This document shows, piece by piece, positions 60,440 through 64,000 of a DNA stretch of 64,000 nucleotides (its first letter is position 1; each line of letters begins with the position of its first letter). The notes beneath the pieces were generated by a model. The model was not told the origin of the DNA. It did not search any database and was given only the letters and a program-made list of their open reading frames with translations. The DNA lies in the NCBI GenBank assembly GCA_029783825.1, contig JAREIK010002450.1, forward strand, positions 2,346,039 to 2,410,038. Reading direction: 5' to 3'. The DNA comes from Sapria himalayana. Taxonomy: Eukaryota; Streptophyta; Magnoliopsida; Malpighiales; Rafflesiaceae. Made by a program: the position numbers and the translations under genes.

Positions 60440-62595
60440 TAAAATTACTCAGTTATCTCAAGTTAGAGTCATACCTTTTTACAAAGTTATGACTTTTGAG
60501 CTATAAAAAATATCAGCCAAAACTACTCAATCCAGAGCCATAATAATTATTTAGAGATGTACTTTTTTGGAAACTAATAGTTATATAGGATATTATTCAA
60601 GTATGACCTTTTCCCAAGACTATGACTCTTCTCCTCAAAATAAGGTGAAGTTATGATTTTTATGCTCAAGCTAATTGCTAGTACCATAACATACTTATAG
60701 TGCTATGACAACACAATATATAAGAGAAGTGAAGATCATTGATGATTACTTACATTGCTGTAGATAGTTGAGATACATGTAGGGCAATTTTTATGTGGCA
60801 GCCATTTCTTGATGCCATGGCTACAAGATATATAAGACAGATTTTCTCAATGCCATGACTATTTCTTAGTAGCATATCCATATAACAATCAAGAAGGACT
60901 AATGTCAAATCCATGACATTTTCATAACATTGTAGCCATGTATTAATATTAAAAGCTTTTTATCATTCCACAACTATTTCTTAGTGCCATCATTCATTAT
61001 TAAAGACAAGAATACAAATATATGAAGTCATTGCCACTTCATTATGCCAAAACTTCATGTTACAGAGACATTGGGTCCAAGCCATGATTGTTATCAGCAC
61101 CAAAATTTTATTTTACAAAAAAATTGGGATATAATCTAGAGTTTTTGCTACTTTCTAGAGTTGCAATATCAAATTTAAGAGATTAAAACCAAAGTTATGG
61201 CTTTCTTCTAAAAGCCACCACTTCATACTTTGAGTAATTCATAGTTGCTCGAGTATAAAGTGAAAGATAAAGCAATTTACAAAAATATATTTCATTCTTA
61301 TTTATCTCCCTCCATGCAACAAGCAAGGCATGGTGAAACTACCAAACTGTAGGGTGAATTTCACACTCACTAGGGGTTCCACAAGCAAGAAATTGATCCA
61401 AGATTAATGCTAATCCATAGAGTTGGGGGCACAACTCTAAAACATCCTTTCAAGGCTAGATTCAATTTTTTTTTTACCAAAATAGCATTTGAGTTTGTGT
61501 AAATTAATATATTAGATGCTATATTAGTTTTTATATATGAATGATTGTGTTTAATTTATTTTGTATTCATGATATTAATGAATGAGTAATTAAATAGAAC
61601 TTGAACTATGATTTTGACTATTGGTAAGTTTATTCGAGGTTATAATGGTAGATGGTAATAGATAAACCATAAGACTCACTTACATATATGGTAGGAAGGA
61701 AATGATAACCCTTACAACTATGATGCGCAAGATAAACCTATACACTAAAACCTAAAATTTGGATATATTAATCATCATACCTATGATACTTATGAAGCCA
61801 AAAGTGTGAATGCTTTTACACACCAATCTATTGTTTAAGTCTTAAAAGAACTAATTCTCAATTGGGATGGATGTTATATAAAATATTTTTCTAAGGGATT
61901 TATCTTTAGTGTGTTAGTCACATCGTCACTAAGGAGGACATTGAAAGAAAATCTCTTGGACATGCATGAGTATGTTATGACTCTAAAGATGGTGATAATC
62001 CTAATGAGTTATTTTTACTAATATATTTCTCACCTATAAAAATTAAGGGAAATATATATTAATTGCTTGAGTATGGTACTTATGAAACTAAAAGTACAAA
62101 TACTTACAAACCATGTCAATCTTTGGTTTTTGTGACACCTGAGATTGGAGAATAAGAGTACATATAAATCAAATATCAATGATAGTTAATGAAGTTGCTT
62201 AAATAGTATGATGATGCTCGAGCAGATATGATTCATTGTCTCAGTAGTGATGTACTGAATGAACAACTATGAAAGGACTACCATTGGGATGGGCTAGATA
62301 ATGACAAGCATCTTAAATGCTGTTAGAGAAAGGAATTGCCTATATATCACATAAATTAAATGAATAAACTCATGGATCTAAAATTATTTTATCGTACAAA
62401 TATCCATTTTACTAAAATGAGTTTTCTCACAGTTGAATAATTGAATTACCTATACAATCTCTATGAGATTGACATTTGGATGAAAGATCTGTTTACTACT
62501 TTGTATGACCCATGCACTAGTGGATCTTTAAACTTTCATTAATGAGCTTTTAGAATATCATCTAACTAATAAATTAGGCAATGTAATAAATTTGT
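60440..62595 (+). repeat. 3' LTR, 5'-truncated
   Basis: Aligns with 54080-56487 (for example AGCCAAAACTACTC near 60510 and 54140; GGTGAATTTCACACT near 61363). The first 390 bp or so of the LTR are missing, and the GC-richer insert of the 5' LTR is absent. Confidence 0.8.
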
Positions 62596-64000
62596 AATAG
62601 TGAACAATAACTAAAACATAAATACAACAATCTAGCATTCGCCTTTGTTAGTTTTTTACATGGATCAATTCACTTTTGTATCTTCTTTTCTTTGTCTATT
62701 ATGGATTTGAAGAAATCCATATGAATGGTAATATTTCTTACAATGAACAAAAATTTTCTAATGTTAGCCACGTTGAAATTGAAGATGTTAACTAAGAGAA
62801 AAATGACATTTTCTAATTTATTTAATCATCATGTTTGAAATAAATAAAACTTATTTGAGTTGGGTATTCCAACAATTTGGGCATTTTATCACATAGTCTT
62901 AGTACAAATTGAAAGTACATACATGAAAATATGAATACACATACATGTATATTCTTAACACTAGTTTCAACTAAGTATGTCTGTATATCACACCAAGTAT
63001 TTAAAAAAAATTAAGTGTTAAAACTCTATTACACTTTTCATAAAGATATCGAAAAGTTGTCGACACTAAGAACTTTCAATCAAAATATTTATCAATACTC
63101 ATTTGATGCACTTCTTTGTGAAAAAAAGAAAATGATTCACTTGACTTCAAGGAATGTTTGAGTTCAATCTCTATCACGAATCATGCTTGTGCTTGAGCAT
63201 CAAAAGAAGAGTAGCTAAGATACTCAAAAAGATTGACTTTTCATTTTTTATATGGAGCAAATATCATTAGCCATATGCTCCTTCATGACTTTTAATTCTA
63301 ATAATTATTAGAAGCCCAAAACCAAATTATGAGTAAAATGATGCAAGCTTATAAAAGCTTGATGGAAGTTTAATTCGAGTACAGGTACACATTTGGCATG
63401 TTTGCACATTTGAATCTAACACAAAATCATATTTGAATCATTATTACATATATGAAAAAGTGTCTCATTAAGATTTGGTTTGAATTGATACTTATATATC
63501 ATTGATTATAATCTTTTTCAGGTGATATCATCTAGGTTTTTCTCTAGAGCTTGACTCTCTCATTGGAGTCTATTACAATTTTATGAGTTTTTCCCATTTA
63601 GTCTTGTTACATATGGTGGTTTATCTTGAACCTTAGACAACAATGGTTACTTTTAGATCTACTGAGTGTAAGCTTCAATAATTATTTTGATAGAGTTACT
63701 TGTCTACCCGATGCTCATTTTTTTCACTACTACCAACCCATTAATTGATATGATTGTAATAAAAGGGGAGACTTCAAAGAATTGAGAAGGGAAACTCTGA
63801 TCCAAACCAAGTGTCATTGGTTTTAGCATCGTCCCACTAATAATATCAAAAATTCTTTTGGTACAATGCTTCTTTGAAACCATGTAAAATATAAAAATGT
63901 TTTTCATCTTCAAAATTTGAGTTTTTGCTAATCCTTCTTCAGATTTACAATTTGAAAGGAATAATGTTTGCATTAAAGATTGATTTTTTTGTTGATATCA
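62596..64000. other. Right edge, no recognised gene
   Basis: No transposon domain or host gene recognised. An 89-codon open frame on minus at 63704-63973 (with LDQSFPSQFFEVSPF) matches no family I know and, given the composition, may be chance. Confidence 0.4.

Larger units (their letters stand above)
53690..62595 (+). mobile_element. Athila/Tat-like Ty3/gypsy element, plus strand, pol deleted
   Basis: Same LTR family as 40300-49182 but in the opposite orientation. Order: LTR, primer site, leader, a tandem second copy of LTR end plus primer site plus leader, gag, start of protease, then directly a 3' LTR lacking its first 400 bp or so. RT, RNase H and integrase are absent. A single deletion joining protease to U3 explains this. 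Confidence 0.8.

Noticed and set aside
63704..63973. 89-codon minus frame as a real gene
   Set aside because: No recognised motif and no splice context; kept only as a note in the right-edge entry.
1..64000. tRNA, rRNA, CRISPR arrays, bacterial operons
   Set aside because: None seen; gene structure and repeat content are those of a plant nuclear genome.

Overview
This window is plant nuclear DNA: very AT-rich, repeat-dominated and almost free of host genes. The evidence is a spliced plant-type gene for the Rab geranylgeranyltransferase alpha subunit at the left edge, and transposon families restricted to or typical of plants (MULEs with a plant mobile domain gene, CACTA, Ty1/copia, Athila/Tat-like Ty3/gypsy, hAT). 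I cannot name the species. Nearly every mobile-element coding region is broken by stops and frameshifts, so the open frames seen today are short debris; the assignments rest on translating across the breaks and reading conserved domain order.

Layout. 1-2.0 kb: no recognised gene. 2.0-2.83 kb (minus): first four exons of the RabGGTase alpha gene, with intact frame and splice sites; the rest is not visible. 2.89-3.32 kb: a CpG-rich 37-bp minisatellite immediately upstream of its start codon. 3.43-14.94 kb: a long-TIR Mutator-like element (about 11.5 kb) carrying a decayed plant mobile domain (PMD) gene on plus and a decayed MURA transposase on minus, converging on each other; a 1.46-kb solo LTR sits inside the PMD gene. 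15.2-18.6 kb: a second MURA copy in the opposite orientation, so two MURA genes lie head to head. 18.8-28.4 kb: a probable CACTA element with a fragment of TNP2 transposase. 28.9-31.8 kb: two Ty3/gypsy fragments in opposite orientation (gag-protease on minus, integrase on plus). 34.85-39.0 kb: a minus-strand copia pol remnant. 40.3-49.2 kb (minus) and 53.7-62.6 kb (plus): two deleted elements of one Athila/Tat-like family, facing opposite ways and each keeping a different part of the interior. Between them lie a copia 5' LTR with gag/protease remnant (49.7-52.5 kb) and a GC-rich hAT-like end (52.5-53.2 kb). 62.6-64.0 kb: nothing recognised.

How it fits together. The only plausible host gene is the RabGGTase alpha fragment. 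Everything from 3.4 to 62.6 kb reads as serial and nested transposon insertion followed by long decay; the primer binding sites show mostly C-to-T and G-to-A change, as expected from deamination of methylated cytosines. The points most worth a second look are the PMD-carrying MULE with palindromic terminal arrays, the minisatellite at the RabGGTase start, the tandem duplication of LTR end plus primer site plus leader at 55.5-58.5 kb, and the GC-richer insert inside one LTR.
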